Made by a program: the position numbers and the translations under genes
Part shown: positions 28,010 to 36,326 of the stretch, one piece after another
Layout: each line of letters begins with the position of its first letter
How positions within the stretch are numbered: the stretch's first letter is position 1
Source: Allobosea sp. CRIB-10
GTDB lineage: Bacteria > Pseudomonadota > Alphaproteobacteria > Rhizobiales > Beijerinckiaceae
NCBI RefSeq assembly: GCF_900112185.1
Contig: NZ_FOKP01000009.1
Location: 1 to 64,000 of the forward strand
Reading direction: 5' to 3'
DNA length: 64,000 bases
The notes under the pieces: model-generated
What the model was told of the DNA's origin: nothing
What the model saw: only the letters and a program-made list of their open reading frames with translations
Database searches by the model: none

Positions 28010-28777
28010 TCAGACCATGTACTGACCGCCGTTCACCTCGATCGTCTGGCCGGTGATGTAGCCGCTCATCGCCGGGCTGGCGAGGAAGAGGAAGACGCCG
28101 ACATTATCCTGCGGCGTGCCGACACGCTCCATCGGCACTGTCTTGCGCATGGCCTCGATCTGCTCGGCGGTCGAATAGCGCTCGTGGAACGGCGTCATGA
28201 TCACGCCAGGCGAGACGCCGTTGACGCGAATGCCGAAGGGCACGAACTCCTTGGCCATGCCCCGTGTCAGATTGAGCACGAAGGCCTTCGAGCTCGCATA
28301 GAGCGAGGAGCCGGGCCCGCCGCCATTGCGCGCCGCGATCGAGCTCAGATTGATCACGCTCGACTTGCCGCCGGATTTCTTCAGGTAGGGCAGGGCCGCC
28401 TTCGAGGCCATCACCACCGAGCGGACATTGAGGTCGACGACGCTGTCGAAGAACTCGTCCTCGATCTCGGCGATCGGCGTGCGCTTCACCAGCGCGCCCG
28501 CATTGTTGACGAGGACGTCGAGCCCGCCGAGCTTGTCGGCGGCCTTGTCGACGAGATCGACCGCCTGCTTGCTGTCGGCGACATCGGCCTGCAGTACATG
28601 CGCCTCGCCGCCGGCCGCCCTGATCTCGGCCGCAACAGCGTTCGCCTCGACCTCGCTCGACTTGTAGTGGACGACGACGCGCATGCCATTGGCCGCATAG
28701 GCCTTGGCCACGGCGGCGCCGATGCCGGTGCTGGAGCCGGTGACAAGGGCGCGCAGCCCCTTGAGATCGTCGAGCAT
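28010..28777 (-). CDS. Short-chain dehydrogenase/reductase
   Basis: This 255-residue classical SDR has TGSSTGIG near the N-terminus and the Tyr/Lys pair in YASSK. The C-terminus GQTIEVNGGQYMV is typical of 3-oxoacyl-ACP-reductase-like and sugar dehydrogenases. The second of two adjacent ATGs (28777) has the better spacing from GGGAGGA. It is preceded by a near-palindromic candidate operator at 28804-28820 and lies downstream of the metal regulator, but nothing ties it to metal handling. Confidence 0.86.
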   Translation of the reverse strand: MLDDLKGLRALVTGSSTGIGAAVAKAYAANGMRVVVHYKSSEVEANAVAAEIRAAGGEAHVLQADVADSKQAVDLVDKAADKLGGLDVLVNNAGALVKRTPIAEIEDEFFDSVVDLNVRSVVMASKAALPYLKKSGGKSSVINLSSIAARNGGGPGSSLYASSKAFVLNLTRGMAKEFVPFGIRVNGVSPGVIMTPFHERYSTAEQIEAMRKTVPMERVGTPQDNVGVFLFLASPAMSGYITGQTIEVNGGQYMV

Positions 28778-28803
28778 CATTCCTCCCTTGGATTGGAACT
28801 TAA

Positions 28804-28820
28804 ATCGTTTCAGAAGCGAT
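28804..28820. promoter_or_regulatory. Near-palindromic operator candidate upstream of an SDR
   Basis: ATCGTTTC-A-GAAGCGAT has 8-bp arms with one mismatch and lies 27 bp before the SDR start. A separate perfect hairpin CTTGCG-CGA-CGCAAG (28821-28835) follows towards the metal-regulator gene and could be its transcript end. The dyad looks like a LacI or GntR operator, but no such regulator is nearby. Confidence 0.4.
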
Positions 28821-28885
28821 CTTGCGCGACGCAAGCTGGAACCGCCAGCGCCAGTTCGGCAACCCGGCCATTCCCGAGCGGCCGT

Positions 28886-29176
28886 TCAAAGGAACTTGGT
28901 CATCGCCTTGAACTCGGCGAGCAGCCCGCGCGCCTCGGCCGGAAGACTGCCGGCCGCCTCTTCGAGACAGTGGCCGATATGCTCCTGGATCAGGATCTTG
29001 CGTGCATTGGCGATCGCGCCCTCGACCGCCTGCAATTGCTGGGCGATCTCCAGGCAGGAGCGCACATCGGCGACCATCTCGATGGTCGAGCGCAGATGCC
29101 CCTCGGCCCGCTTCAGCCGCGTGATGATCTCCGGATGCCGGTGATGGTGGATCCGGGCGTGTTCCTCGTCCTGCAT
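28886..29176 (-). CDS. CsoR/RcnR-family metal-sensing repressor
   Basis: This 96-residue all-helical repressor belongs to the CsoR/RcnR/InrS family (DUF156). The ligand positions are Cys41, His66 and Cys70, with offsets 25 and 29 as in CsoR (Cys-His-Cys), and an additional His69. An N-terminal histidine cluster (HARIHHHRH) is present. The neighbour is an RcnA-type nickel/cobalt exporter. Nickel sensor InrS uses a similar Cys-His-Cys set, so nickel or cobalt sensing is more likely than copper. It is divergent from the exporter, with an operator-like dyad between. Confidence 0.9.
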   Translation of the reverse strand: MQDEEHARIHHHRHPEIITRLKRAEGHLRSTIEMVADVRSCLEIAQQLQAVEGAIANARKILIQEHIGHCLEEAAGSLPAEARGLLAEFKAMTKFL

Positions 29177-29199
29177 TCCCCGGCCCTTCCGTCTTGATC

Positions 29200-29222
29200 C
29201 TATCCTCCCCGGGAGGTTATAG
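29200..29222. promoter_or_regulatory. CsoR/RcnR-type operator between repressor and exporter
   Basis: CCTCCC-C-GGGAGG (29204-29216) forms a perfect dyad flanked by CTAT on the left (29200-29203) and ATAG on the right (29219-29222). A G/C-tract core flanked by AT-rich ends is the pattern of CsoR/RcnR-family operators. It lies 24 bp before the repressor start and 170 bp before the exporter. Confidence 0.65.
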
Positions 29223-29392
29223 AGCGAGGCATCCGCTGAGCAAGCGGCACCCGATCAGGCAGGCGCCGGCGCGAGACCGGACGCATCCCGATGGTCGGGC
29301 GGGCGAGGACGAAGCGGGCGCCCCCGACCAGCTCCGGCAAGGCCGGACGGCACGGCAGCGCGCGATCCGTTCCGGATCCGGAGCACCATGTC

Positions 29393-30301
29393 GTGCCGAG
29401 CTTCACCGAATTGCTGGCGCAGGGCGCCGGCCATGCCTGGCTGTTCATTCCGAGCGCGATCCTGCTCGGCGCGCTGCACGGACTCGAGCCCGGCCACTCC
29501 AAGACGATGATGGCGGCCTTCATCGTCGCCATCCGCGGCTCGGTGCTACAGGCCATGTTGCTCGGGCTCGCCGCGACGCTCTCGCATACCCTCGTCGTCT
29601 GGGGTGTGGTGCTCGGCGGCCTTTATCTGACGCGCGACTTCAATGCCGAAGCGACCGAGCCCTGGTTCCAGCTCGCCTCAGGCGTGCTGATCATCGCAAT
29701 CGCGTCGTGGATGCTGTGGCGAACCTGGAACGAGCAGCGTGCCCTGCGCCCAGCCAGCGATGGACACAGTCACGGTCACTCCCATGGTCATGGCCACAGC
29801 CACGGACATTCCCACGCGCCTGGTCACTCGCATGGGCGCAGCCATAGCCACGACAAGGCCGCCGACGACGCGCCGATGGACGCGCATCAACGCGTCCATG
29901 CCGATGACATCCGCAAGCGCTTCGCCGACCGGCCGGTGACGACCTGGCAGATCGTGCTGTTCGGGCTGACCGGCGGGCTGATCCCGTGCCCGGCGGCGAT
30001 CACCGTGCTGCTGATCTGCATGCAGCTGCGCGAGATCGCGCTCGGCGCGGTACTGGTGCTGTGCTTCTCGATCGGGTTGGCGATCACGCTGGTGGCCGTC
30101 GGTGTCGCCGCCTCGCTCAGCCTGCGTGCCGTCGAGAAGCGTTCGAGCTGGCTATCGACCCTCGCAGCGCGGGCGCCGTATGTCTCCAGCCTGCTGATCG
30201 TCCTGGTCGGGCTCTACACGATCTGGCACGGCTGGAGCGGGCTGCAGGCGCTGGGCGCGCACGCTGCGGCAGCGATGCTGGTCAGCCCATTGCCTGGTTG
30301 A
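29393..30301 (+). CDS. rcnA: RcnA-type nickel/cobalt exporter
   Basis: This 302-residue inner-membrane protein belongs to the NicO/RcnA group of Ni(II)/Co(II) efflux transporters. The family motif HGLEPGHSK is at residues 29-37. A cytoplasmic histidine-rich loop (about 120-150, repeated HSHGH) separates the two membrane halves and a second motif GGLIPCPAA follows. I chose GTG at 29393 (GGAG 10 bp upstream), because the N-terminus MPSFTELLAQG then aligns with E. coli RcnA. An upstream frame from 29291 lacks such support. Its end overlaps the convergent acetyltransferase gene by 20 bp. Confidence 0.9.
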   Translation: MPSFTELLAQGAGHAWLFIPSAILLGALHGLEPGHSKTMMAAFIVAIRGSVLQAMLLGLAATLSHTLVVWGVVLGGLYLTRDFNAEATEPWFQLASGVLIIAIASWMLWRTWNEQRALRPASDGHSHGHSHGHGHSHGHSHAPGHSHGRSHSHDKAADDAPMDAHQRVHADDIRKRFADRPVTTWQIVLFGLTGGLIPCPAAITVLLICMQLREIALGAVLVLCFSIGLAITLVAVGVAASLSLRAVEKRSSWLSTLAARAPYVSSLLIVLVGLYTIWHGWSGLQALGAHAAAAMLVSPLPG

Positions 30302-31130
30302 CGAGGGCAAAGCGATGCGCCGGGCCGGGAGCGACCGGTGCCGCGCCGCGCGCCATCACCGCGCCGGAGGCGACGAGCGGCAGGCCGCATTCGCTCAGCC
30401 AGGCGCCGAGGCCGCTGCGAGCCGGCACGTCGATTCGGACGAAATCGCCGCGACGCGCGGCGAGCAGCGCCGCGATCAGATTGCAGGCGGCAGCGTCATC
30501 AACGGCAGCGACCGGGCCGATCAGCCAGCCGCGGCCATGCCGGCGCAGGAAGCCGAAGCCGGCGGGCGCGCCGGCGCGCTCGATCAGGATGGCATGGCCG
30601 CGCGCCAGCAAGGCTTCGAGGACTGGCGCACGCGGCAACCCCGTCGCCTCGCTATCCAGCTGCGCCAGCAGCGGCAGATCGGCAGCGATGGCCGAGCGCA
30701 TGACCTCGTTCGCGGCAAGCACGGGCGCCGCGAGTTCCGGCCAATCGCCCTGATGCTGGCGGACCTCGTCGATGGCGATGAAGCCGTAGCGGGCATAGAG
30801 CGGCTCGCCCTGCGGCGTAGCGACGAGACCGAGCGTCCGCCCTTCCGTCGCCGCGATCAGCCGCTCCACTAGCAGCTTGCCGATGCCCTGTCCCTGCTGG
30901 TCCGGAGCGACGATGATGGTGCCGAGCGTGGCGTGGCTCGTGCCGAAACCCCAGCAGAGCCCGACGCCGACGAGCTCGTCCTCGATCGAGAGCGTGAAAC
31001 CCTGCCCGAGCGACAGGGCGAACTCCCAATCCTCGCGCCGATGTGGCCAGCCGACCGCAGCCGACAGGCGCTGGCAGGCTTGGGCGTCGGCGAGGCTGGC
31101 CGGGCGGAGCGTCAGCTGGAGCGGCTGCAT
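30282..31130 (-). CDS. Two-domain GNAT acetyltransferase
   Basis: This 282-residue protein has an N-terminal GNAT domain with the acetyl-CoA loop Q-x-x-G-x-G (QQGQGIGK) near residue 83. A second domain from about 150 onward resembles the C-terminal domain found in YitH/HolE-type acetyltransferases. The substrate is unknown. The ATG at 31130 gives the natural GNAT start; the frame extends upstream without support. It begins 10 bp after the stop of the 173-residue unknown gene and may be the last gene of that operon. It overlaps the end of rcnA tail to tail. Confidence 0.82.
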   Translation of the reverse strand: MQPLQLTLRPASLADAQACQRLSAAVGWPHRREDWEFALSLGQGFTLSIEDELVGVGLCWGFGTSHATLGTIIVAPDQQGQGIGKLLVERLIAATEGRTLGLVATPQGEPLYARYGFIAIDEVRQHQGDWPELAAPVLAANEVMRSAIAADLPLLAQLDSEATGLPRAPVLEALLARGHAILIERAGAPAGFGFLRRHGRGWLIGPVAAVDDAAACNLIAALLAARRGDFVRIDVPARSGLGAWLSECGLPLVASGAVMARGAAPVAPGPAHRFALVNQAMG

Positions 31131-31140
31131 CGGCCGGCCC

Positions 31141-31662
31141 TCAGCGGCAGAATCCGGCGCAGCCGGACTGCCAGAACGGCACCTCAGCATCGAGCGCCGG
31201 TACCGAGGGACGCGGCTTGGCGCCCGGGAGATCGCTAGGCACCGGCACGACCAGCTCCCACCAGCGATGGGCGCATTGCGAGCGGAAGGCCATCTGGTCG
31301 CTGATCGAGGTGTTTTCGCGCGCCAGCACCGCATCGAGCGCATCGCAGGCGCGGCGCAGCGCGGCGTCGTTCCCGTCACCAGGCTCGTTGGCATAGTCGT
31401 GGAAGGCGGCGGTAAAGGCCTCCATCTCGCGGGCGATGTGCGGCCAGTCCTGCCGGCCGAGATTCCAGGCGTCCATCCATTCGCGCACCACCGTCTCGAC
31501 CGCCTCGGCCTTGGGCTTGCCGGCGACCTTGCGGGCGGTGGTCAGCATATGGCGCATCAGTTCGGCGCGGGCATGGAGCTGGCGGGCGGCGAGCGCGGCC
31601 GTCTGCATCGCCAGAATCGCGCGCTCGGCCTCGAGCTGCAGTTCCTCGACGAAATGGGCCAT
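31141..31662 (-). CDS. Conserved-looking helical protein, unknown function
   Basis: I do not recognise this 173-residue protein. Residues 1-110 are predicted mostly helical (MAHFVEELQLEAERAILAMQ onward). The C-terminal part has Trp, Cys and Pro residues, with a tail FWQSGCAGFCR. It has a clear ribosome binding site (GGAGGCGGAAATG) and starts 12 bp after the nucleoside hydrolase, so it is translated within that operon. No signal peptide or membrane segment is visible. Confidence 0.7.
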   Translation of the reverse strand: MAHFVEELQLEAERAILAMQTAALAARQLHARAELMRHMLTTARKVAGKPKAEAVETVVREWMDAWNLGRQDWPHIAREMEAFTAAFHDYANEPGDGNDAALRRACDALDAVLARENTSISDQMAFRSQCAHRWWELVVPVPSDLPGAKPRPSVPALDAEVPFWQSGCAGFCR

Positions 31663-31674
31663 TTCCGCCTCCGA

Positions 31675-32604
31675 TCACGGCAACGTCGCGAGCCGGTCGA
31701 ACAGGCGCTGGAACAGCGCTTCCGCCTCGACGCTCGCGACGACATGGGCATTGGCCGGCCGCTTGAGCCGGCCGTTCCAGTCGATGGTGGTGCGGCCCCG
31801 CAAGGGACCGTCGCCAGCCTCGACCTCGACACAACAGTCGCGCCCCGAAAAGAGTTCCGGCCAGAGCAGGAAGGCGATCACGCAGGGGTCGTGCATCGGA
31901 TGACCGCCAGTGCCGAGCCCGCCGGGTCGCGGCCGGGTCAGCATGCCATGCACCGCCTTGCCTGTCGCGTTGCCGAACGAGAGCAGGCGTGCGACCTGTT
32001 CATGGGAGGCGATCGCCTGATGGGTGACGCCGAGGCCGAACATCACGATCGGCCGGCTGCAGGCGAAGACGATCGCGGCGGCATGCGGGTCGACATGGAC
32101 GTTGAACTCGGCCGCCGGGGTGATGTTGCCGAGCGCCAGCGCCCCGCCCATCAGCACGATGCGCCTGACCTTGGGCAGGACGTCCGGCGCCAGCCGAAAG
32201 GCCAAAGCGAGATTGGTCAGCGGCCCGAGCGGGCAGAGCGTGACGCTGTCGTCGGGCGCGGACCGCAGAATGGCAATCAGCGCCTCAACGGCATGCGTCG
32301 CGCTGGCCCTGCCGCGCGCGGGCGGCAAATCGGCGCCGGCGAGGCCGTCGGGCCCGCAGACGAACTCGGCGGTCGAGAGCGGGAAGAGCAGCGGCCGATC
32401 GGCGCCGGCATGGACCGGCACGTCTTCGCGCCCGGCGAGCTCGCGGATGCGCAGCGCGTTGGCGGTGGTCAGGGCGAGCGGGACATTGCCGGCGACGGTG
32501 GTGATCGCCTTGAGGTCGAGCTCCGGGCTGGCGAAGGCAAGGAGCAGGGCGACGGCGTCGTCCTGGCCGGGATCGGTGTCGATGACGATGGTTTCGCTGG
32601 TCAT
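31675..32604 (-). CDS. Inosine/uridine-preferring nucleoside hydrolase
   Basis: This 309-residue enzyme of the IUNH family cleaves nucleosides to base and ribose. The calcium-binding N-terminal motif DTDPGQDDA covers residues 9-17, and a C-terminal histidine and aspartate occur in GGHPMHDP. The protein has no signal peptide and acts in the cytosol. It ends an importer operon of ribose type (permease, binding protein, ATPase), so imported nucleoside is a reasonable substrate. It starts 1 bp after the ATPase stop. Confidence 0.92.
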   Translation of the reverse strand: MTSETIVIDTDPGQDDAVALLLAFASPELDLKAITTVAGNVPLALTTANALRIRELAGREDVPVHAGADRPLLFPLSTAEFVCGPDGLAGADLPPARGRASATHAVEALIAILRSAPDDSVTLCPLGPLTNLALAFRLAPDVLPKVRRIVLMGGALALGNITPAAEFNVHVDPHAAAIVFACSRPIVMFGLGVTHQAIASHEQVARLLSFGNATGKAVHGMLTRPRPGGLGTGGHPMHDPCVIAFLLWPELFSGRDCCVEVEAGDGPLRGRTTIDWNGRLKRPANAHVVASVEAEALFQRLFDRLATLP

Positions 32605-32605
32605 C

Positions 32606-33367
32606 TCAAGCCGCCCGGGCGTTGCCGGCCATGATCATGTGGCTGAGATCGTCGGCGGTGAGGTCACCGAGCGGCTGGTCGACATATTTGCGGCCGGCGC
32701 CCATGATCACCACCCGGTCGGCGAGCGCGACGACGTCGCGCATGTTGTGGCTGATCAGCAGCACCGTCCTGCCGTCGGCCTTGAGCTTGCGGATCAGGTC
32801 GAGGACGAGGGCGGTCTCCTTGACGCCGAGCGCCGCCGTCGGCTCGTCCATGATGATGATCTCGGCTTTCCAGCGCAGCGCGCGCGAAATCGCCACCGCC
32901 TGGCGCTGGCCACCCGAGAGCCGCTCGACCGGCCGCTCCATGTCCTCGACCGTGACCGAGAGCTGCTTGAGGAAGCCGCGCGCCTCCTGCGCCATCCGCT
33001 TCTTGTCGAGCACACGCAGGAAGGGCAGCAGCAGCGGCCGCGTCAGCTCCGAGCCCATGAAGACATTCTGGGCGATGGAGAGGCGCGGGGCCAGAGCGAG
33101 ATCCTGGTAGATCGTCGCGACGCCATGGCTCAGCGCATCATGCGGCGAGGCGAAGACGACCTCCTTGCCGCGCATATGAAGCGTGCCCGAGGTGGCCTCC
33201 TCGGCGCCGGAGATCACCTTGATCAGGCTCGACTTGCCAGCGCCGTTGTCGCCGCAGATGGCGACGACCTCGCCGGCAAAGATGTCGAGATCGACCTCGC
33301 GCACCGCCACGACCGGGCCGTAAGCCTTGCCGATGCCGCGGAGGGAGAGGAGGGGGGTGGCGGTCAT
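32606..33367 (-). CDS. ABC sugar importer ATPase (FrcA-like, single domain)
   Basis: This 253-residue ATPase has Walker A GDNGAGKSS, signature LSGGQRQ and Walker B IIIMDEPTAALG. Unlike RbsA or XylG it has only one nucleotide-binding domain, as in FrcA of the fructose/ribose importers. The ATG at 33367 is preferred to an upstream GTG at 33388. It follows the binding-protein gene after a palindromic element and precedes the nucleoside hydrolase. Confidence 0.9.
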   Translation of the reverse strand: MTATPLLSLRGIGKAYGPVVAVREVDLDIFAGEVVAICGDNGAGKSSLIKVISGAEEATSGTLHMRGKEVVFASPHDALSHGVATIYQDLALAPRLSIAQNVFMGSELTRPLLLPFLRVLDKKRMAQEARGFLKQLSVTVEDMERPVERLSGGQRQAVAISRALRWKAEIIIMDEPTAALGVKETALVLDLIRKLKADGRTVLLISHNMRDVVALADRVVIMGAGRKYVDQPLGDLTADDLSHMIMAGNARAA

Positions 33368-33392
33368 CGCAGATCGCTCCGGAGGCACTGCC

Positions 33393-33485
33393 CGTCATGC
33401 TCGCCCTTGTGGCGAGCATCCACGTCTTGAACACGGACCTCGACCAATGAAGACGTGGATGGTCGGGACAAGCCCGACCATGACG
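33393..33485. repeat. Palindromic element after the solute-binding-protein gene
   Basis: Arms CGTCATG (33393-33399) and CATGACG (33479-33485) enclose longer inner arms, CATCCACGTCTT and AAGACGTGGATG. The element lies between the minus-strand solute-binding-protein gene and its ATPase. It follows the same placement as the elements at 17285-17373. Confidence 0.72.
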
Positions 33486-33506
33486 CAACGGTGGCCGCTT
33501 CGCCCT

Positions 33507-34448
33507 TCACTTCAGGAACTGCTGGACGTTGTTCTTGTCGACCAGCACGGCGTCGGTGAAGAGATAGGGGCCGGAGGTGATCGTCTCCTTCGGCTTCTTG
33601 TCGACGACGATGGTCTGGATCGCGTCGACCGCCTGCTTGCCCATCTCCTCGAACGGGATCGAGACGGTGGCGGTGAAGGTCGAGGCCGGGTCGGCGATGC
33701 GGGCATAGGTCTCCTTGCCGCCATCGACCGAGACCAGCGGGATCTGGCCCTTCTTCACGCCTTGGGCCTGCAAGAGGTCGTCGATGATGTAGGCCTGCCC
33801 ATCGAACGAGGCCCAGATGCCGTTGATCTTCCCCTGGTTCTGCAGGAGCAGCGCCTGCATGCCGGCGCGGACATCGTCGCGCCAGCTCTGGGTGCGGGCC
33901 ATCGAGAACTTGCCGAGTTCCTTCACGGCCTGGTTCTCGGAGAGGACGTTGTCGAGCAGCTTGCCGCGGATGCGCGAGGCGACGTTGAGATCGAAACGGG
34001 CGGTGACGATGTTGCCCTGATAGCCGAGCTGGCCGAGCAGGTAGAGCGCGGCTTCCGCGCCGACCTTGTACTCGTTGGTCTGGATGTCGAAGAGCGCATG
34101 CGGGCTCGCGCCCGACTGCACGGTGATCACCGGGATCCTGGCGTCCTTGGCCGCCTTGAACTGGGCGTCGGCCTCGACCGGCTTGCCCATGGCGATGATG
34201 ATCGCGTCGACCTTCTTGGCGATCAGCGCGTCGAACTGCTCGGCATGCTTGGGCAGCGCGCCTTCCGAGTTCAGCAGCGTGACGGTCCAGCCCTTGGCCC
34301 TGGCTGCGGCCGCAGCGGCATTGGCGACGCGAGCATGCGTCTCCGACGAGAACTGGAAGCCGATGACACCGAGCTCGAAAGCCCCCGCCTCCTGAGCCAT
34401 CCCGACGACGGCGACAGCCGCCAGCAGAATCTTCCTCAAACCGACCAT
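33507..34448 (-). CDS. ABC sugar/nucleoside importer, periplasmic-binding protein (RbsB type)
   Basis: This 313-residue exported protein is a type I periplasmic-binding protein of the ribose/xylose class. It has a signal peptide at 1-23 (VGMAQEAGA region). Family segments include VDAIIIAMGKP and IPLVSVDGG. It works with the permease at 34482 and the ATPase at 32606. The neighbouring nucleoside hydrolase suggests ribose or nucleoside, but fructose-type sugars cannot be excluded. Confidence 0.9.
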   Translation of the reverse strand: MVGLRKILLAAVAVVGMAQEAGAFELGVIGFQFSSETHARVANAAAAAARAKGWTVTLLNSEGALPKHAEQFDALIAKKVDAIIIAMGKPVEADAQFKAAKDARIPVITVQSGASPHALFDIQTNEYKVGAEAALYLLGQLGYQGNIVTARFDLNVASRIRGKLLDNVLSENQAVKELGKFSMARTQSWRDDVRAGMQALLLQNQGKINGIWASFDGQAYIIDDLLQAQGVKKGQIPLVSVDGGKETYARIADPASTFTATVSIPFEEMGKQAVDAIQTIVVDKKPKETITSGPYLFTDAVLVDKNNVQQFLK

Positions 34449-34481
34449 GACGACCTCTCCCCTCGTTGTCCTTGTGAACTG

Positions 34482-35423
34482 TCAGACCTTGAACGCCGCC
34501 TTCTTCAACGCGCTGGCCGAAAAGGCGACCGAGCCGATGATGATGACCCCGAGAACGATGTCCTGAACGTAATAGGCTGCGCCCATCAGCACCAAGCCGT
34601 TGCCGAGCACCTTCAGCACCAGAGCGGCGAAGACGGTGCCGGGAATGTTCGGCTTGCCGGGCTCGAACATGGTCATCCCCAGCAGCACGGCGGCGATGGC
34701 GTAGAGCAGGTAGTCGCCGGCCATGTTCGGCGCGGCCGAGGACAGGTTGGCGGCGAGCAGCACGGCGGTGATGCCGGCGCACAGCCCGGTCAGCAGAAGG
34801 CCGATACGCTTCATCCTGGCGGTGGCGATGCCGGAGAGCCGGGCCGCCTCGTCAGCCTCGCCGGTTGCGACCATATGCGCGCCGGTACGGGTCCATTTGA
34901 TCAGGCCGTAAGTCAGGAGCGTGACGGCGGTGAGCCAGAGCACGAGATTGGGGATGCCGAAGCTGTAGCCGCGCGCCAGCCCGGTAAAGCCGGTCGGCCA
35001 GCGCCCGACGAAGGCGACGCCCTGCGTGATCATGAAGGCGAAGCCCTTGGCGATCGCCGCGATGCCGAGCGTCATGATCAGCGAGGGCACGCGCAGCACC
35101 GTGACGCCATAGCCATTGGCCGCGCCGCAGAGGAGCCCGACCAGCAGCCCCGCTGTGACGGCGAGCGCGGGATGCTGCTGTCCCTGGATGAGCCAGCCGG
35201 TGACGACGGCCGACAGGCTCGCGACCTCGGCGATCGAGAGGTCGAGTTCGGAGACGATCAGGGCGAGCGTGAAGCCGAGCGCCAGGATGGCGAGGAAGCT
35301 CGTATCCTTCAGCACGTTGATGACGTTCATCGTCGTCGCGAAGTTCGGCGCGAAGGCGACGAAGAAGACGATCAGGACGAGGCCTGCGAGCGCGGTGCCG
35401 TAGCGGCCGATGATCTCGCGCAT
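34482..35423 (-). CDS. ABC sugar importer permease (RbsC/FrcC type)
   Basis: This 313-residue inner-membrane permease has about eight to ten hydrophobic segments. It carries the RbsC-family signature around ELDLSIAEVASLSAV and the cytoplasmic loop YSFGIPN. Length is normal. It starts 2 bp after the SDR stop and is followed 33 bp later by the binding protein, so the importer is co-transcribed with the SDR. Confidence 0.9.
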   Translation of the reverse strand: MREIIGRYGTALAGLVLIVFFVAFAPNFATTMNVINVLKDTSFLAILALGFTLALIVSELDLSIAEVASLSAVVTGWLIQGQQHPALAVTAGLLVGLLCGAANGYGVTVLRVPSLIMTLGIAAIAKGFAFMITQGVAFVGRWPTGFTGLARGYSFGIPNLVLWLTAVTLLTYGLIKWTRTGAHMVATGEADEAARLSGIATARMKRIGLLLTGLCAGITAVLLAANLSSAAPNMAGDYLLYAIAAVLLGMTMFEPGKPNIPGTVFAALVLKVLGNGLVLMGAAYYVQDIVLGVIIIGSVAFSASALKKAAFKV

Positions 35424-35425
35424 CG

Positions 35426-36205
35426 TCAGGCGTTTCCCTTGGCGATCGCCGAGATCGGCGAGAGGATCTCGATGCCGCCGGTGACCGGGATCAGCGCGCC
35501 GGTGACGAAGGCCGCCGCCGGCGAGAGCAGGAAGGCGATGACGCCCGCAACATCCTCGGGACGGCCGAGCCGCCCAAGCGGGGTACGCTGCGAGGCTCCT
35601 TCGACCAGCGCGTTGAACTCTCTGGCGAAGCCGCCGCGCACCATCGGCGTGTCGATGATCCCCGGCGCGACCGCGTTGACGCGGATGGCATGGCGGCCGA
35701 GCTGCTGGGCCATGCCATAGGTCAGCGTCGCCACGCCGCCCTTGGCCGAGCCATAGGCAAGGTTGGCGCCGCCGTTGCTATGCGCGATCGACGAGATGTG
35801 GACGATCGCCCCGCCCTCGCCCTGCTCGATCATGCGCCGGGCGGCAGCCTTGGAGACGCGGAAGACGGCCGACAGGTTGATGTCGACGAGCTTGTCCCAT
35901 TCCTCGTCCTCCATCTCGACCAGCGGCACCGGCCGCGAGGCGCCGGCGCCGGTGACGAGATTGTCGAGCTGGCCAAAGCGCTCTACCGCGAGCTCGACCA
36001 ACGCTCCGGCGAGGCCACGGTCGCGGACATCGCCGGTCATGGCGGCGACGTCCGCGCCCTCGGCCTGGAGACGCTCCGCCAGCTCGACCAGCGGGCCCCC
36101 CTCCAGCCCGGAGAGGACGAGCCTGTGCGCCGGTGCCAGCGTCATCGCGAGTGCGCTGCCGATGCCGCCGGAGGCGCCGGTGATCAGGGTAACGGGCTTC
36201 GGCAT
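35426..36205 (-). CDS. Short-chain dehydrogenase/reductase of the ribose-type operon
   Basis: This 259-residue classical SDR has TGASGGIG near residue 10 and the Tyr/Lys pair in YGSAK. The C-terminus GALIPVTGGIEIL fits sugar or polyol dehydrogenases. It is the first gene behind a palindromic operator (36279-36293) and is tightly coupled to the permease. Oxidation of an imported polyol or sugar before the FGGY kinase would be consistent, but this is inference. Confidence 0.87.
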   Translation of the reverse strand: MPKPVTLITGASGGIGSALAMTLAPAHRLVLSGLEGGPLVELAERLQAEGADVAAMTGDVRDRGLAGALVELAVERFGQLDNLVTGAGASRPVPLVEMEDEEWDKLVDINLSAVFRVSKAAARRMIEQGEGGAIVHISSIAHSNGGANLAYGSAKGGVATLTYGMAQQLGRHAIRVNAVAPGIIDTPMVRGGFAREFNALVEGASQRTPLGRLGRPEDVAGVIAFLLSPAAAFVTGALIPVTGGIEILSPISAIAKGNA

Positions 36206-36278
36206 CAGCCGGCCTTGCCGATGACGGCGGAGCGATGAAACGCGGCGAAACGGCGCGAAGGTGACATGGACCTCTCTC

Positions 36279-36293
36279 TGGAAACTGGTTCCA
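36279..36293. promoter_or_regulatory. LacI-like operator upstream of the SDR-importer operon
   Basis: TGGAAACTGGTTCCA has perfect 5-bp arms (TGGAA/TTCCA) and symmetry at one more position. This pattern is typical of LacI/GalR-family operators. It lies 74 bp upstream of the SDR start, between it and the FGGY kinase gene. No LacI-family gene is in the window. Confidence 0.5.
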
Positions 36294-36326
36294 ATTGGGT
36301 AAGACGCCAGCTCACCCGCCGCAACG

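Noticed and set aside
26629..28777. Possible functional link of the DUF900 lipoprotein and SDR to tonB
   Set aside because: They are on the opposite strand and convergent with tonB, with no shared promoter.
29291..29392. Upstream extension of the nickel/cobalt exporter
   Set aside because: The extension is Arg/Lys/Pro-rich and unlike any RcnA N-terminus. The GTG at 29393 matches RcnA and has GGAG at 10 bp.
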